Assembly: GCF_051652165.1 (NCBI RefSeq)
Contig: NZ_JBOFTR010000013.1
Coordinates: 1-14,047, forward strand
Direction: 5' to 3'
DNA: 14,047 bases
Source of the DNA: Plesiomonas sp051652165
Lineage (GTDB): Bacteria; Pseudomonadota; Gammaproteobacteria; Enterobacterales; CAMTGL01
Part shown: positions 13,954 through 14,047 of the stretch, one piece after another
How the letters are laid out: each line of letters begins with the position of its first letter
Position numbering within the stretch: the stretch's first letter is position 1
The notes under the pieces: model-generated
Database searches by the model: none
What the model was told of the DNA's origin: nothing
The model's input: only the letters and a program-made list of their open reading frames with translations
Translations under genes and position numbers: made by a program

Positions 13954-14047
13954 CTGACACGGCAACCGTGATGAAAATCACTGAATGCTAACAGTAAAGA
14001 ATAAAACGCTTTTAAGGGATGTGAAAAACAGACCTTGACAGCCAAAG
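13953..14047 (+). other. Start of rrn leader, with probable P2 -35
   Basis: This is transcribed leader of the next rrn operon (same direction as the upstream one), cut by the window end. A perfect TTGACA at 14035-14040, 82 bp after the P1 start, is at the distance expected for the P2 -35. The P2 -10, the antitermination boxes and 16S lie beyond the window. Confidence 0.75.

Noticed and set aside
1..14047. Mobile elements, CRISPR arrays, tRNA genes, phage or defence genes
   Set aside because: I looked for transposase motifs, regular repeats, tRNA cloverleaf signatures and atypical genes on both strands and found none. All long reading frames are accounted for by conserved housekeeping proteins.

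Overview
The window is a 14 kb block of chromosomal housekeeping genes that lies between two ribosomal RNA operons. It starts in the last bases of a 23S rRNA gene, followed by the 23S-5S spacer, a complete 120-nt 5S rRNA gene and a strong terminator. It ends in the promoter region of a second rrn operon in the same orientation: a P1-type promoter, the start of the leader, and a perfect -35 hexamer that is probably P2. The 5S and 23S-tail sequences, the P1 core and all seven proteins closely resemble Escherichia coli, so the source is a gammaproteobacterium. The intergenic sequence and the content of the block (the lysC/aminotransferase pair, the CPA1 antiporter) do not match E. coli. An aeromonad relative such as Tolumonas or Oceanimonas is my best guess, but that is inference only.

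Layout: 23S end / 5S / terminator; metA (+), homoserine O-succinyltransferase behind a tandem MetJ-box array; a CPA1 Na+/H+ antiporter (-); metH (+), B12-dependent methionine synthase; lysC (-), lysine-sensitive aspartokinase III behind a complete lysine riboswitch; a class V alanine/serine-glyoxylate-type aminotransferase (+); uvrA (-) with a LexA box in its promoter; ssb (+); ssb terminator; an AT-rich upstream region; rrn P1. The seven protein genes alternate strictly in strand, so each is its own transcription unit. Promoters are paired at the three divergent junctions. Two of the three convergent junctions carry clear bidirectional terminators.

Functionally, three genes (metA, metH, lysC) belong to the aspartate family of amino acid synthesis. 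Each has its own control signal: MetJ-like boxes at metA and possibly metH, and the lysine riboswitch at lysC. uvrA and ssb are the usual divergent DNA repair/replication pair. The antiporter maintains ion and pH balance and has no obvious link to its neighbours.

I see no mobile element, CRISPR array, phage gene, toxin-antitoxin pair or unknown defence gene, and I do not claim a new system. The most interesting structure is in the lysC mRNA leader. Its post-aptamer region carries a near-antisense copy of the aptamer core (8 + 7 bp). It also has a 12-nt duplicate of the lysC ribosome-binding site and a 7-nt anti-SD that can pair with either copy. Together these suggest a detailed switching mechanism that can be tested.
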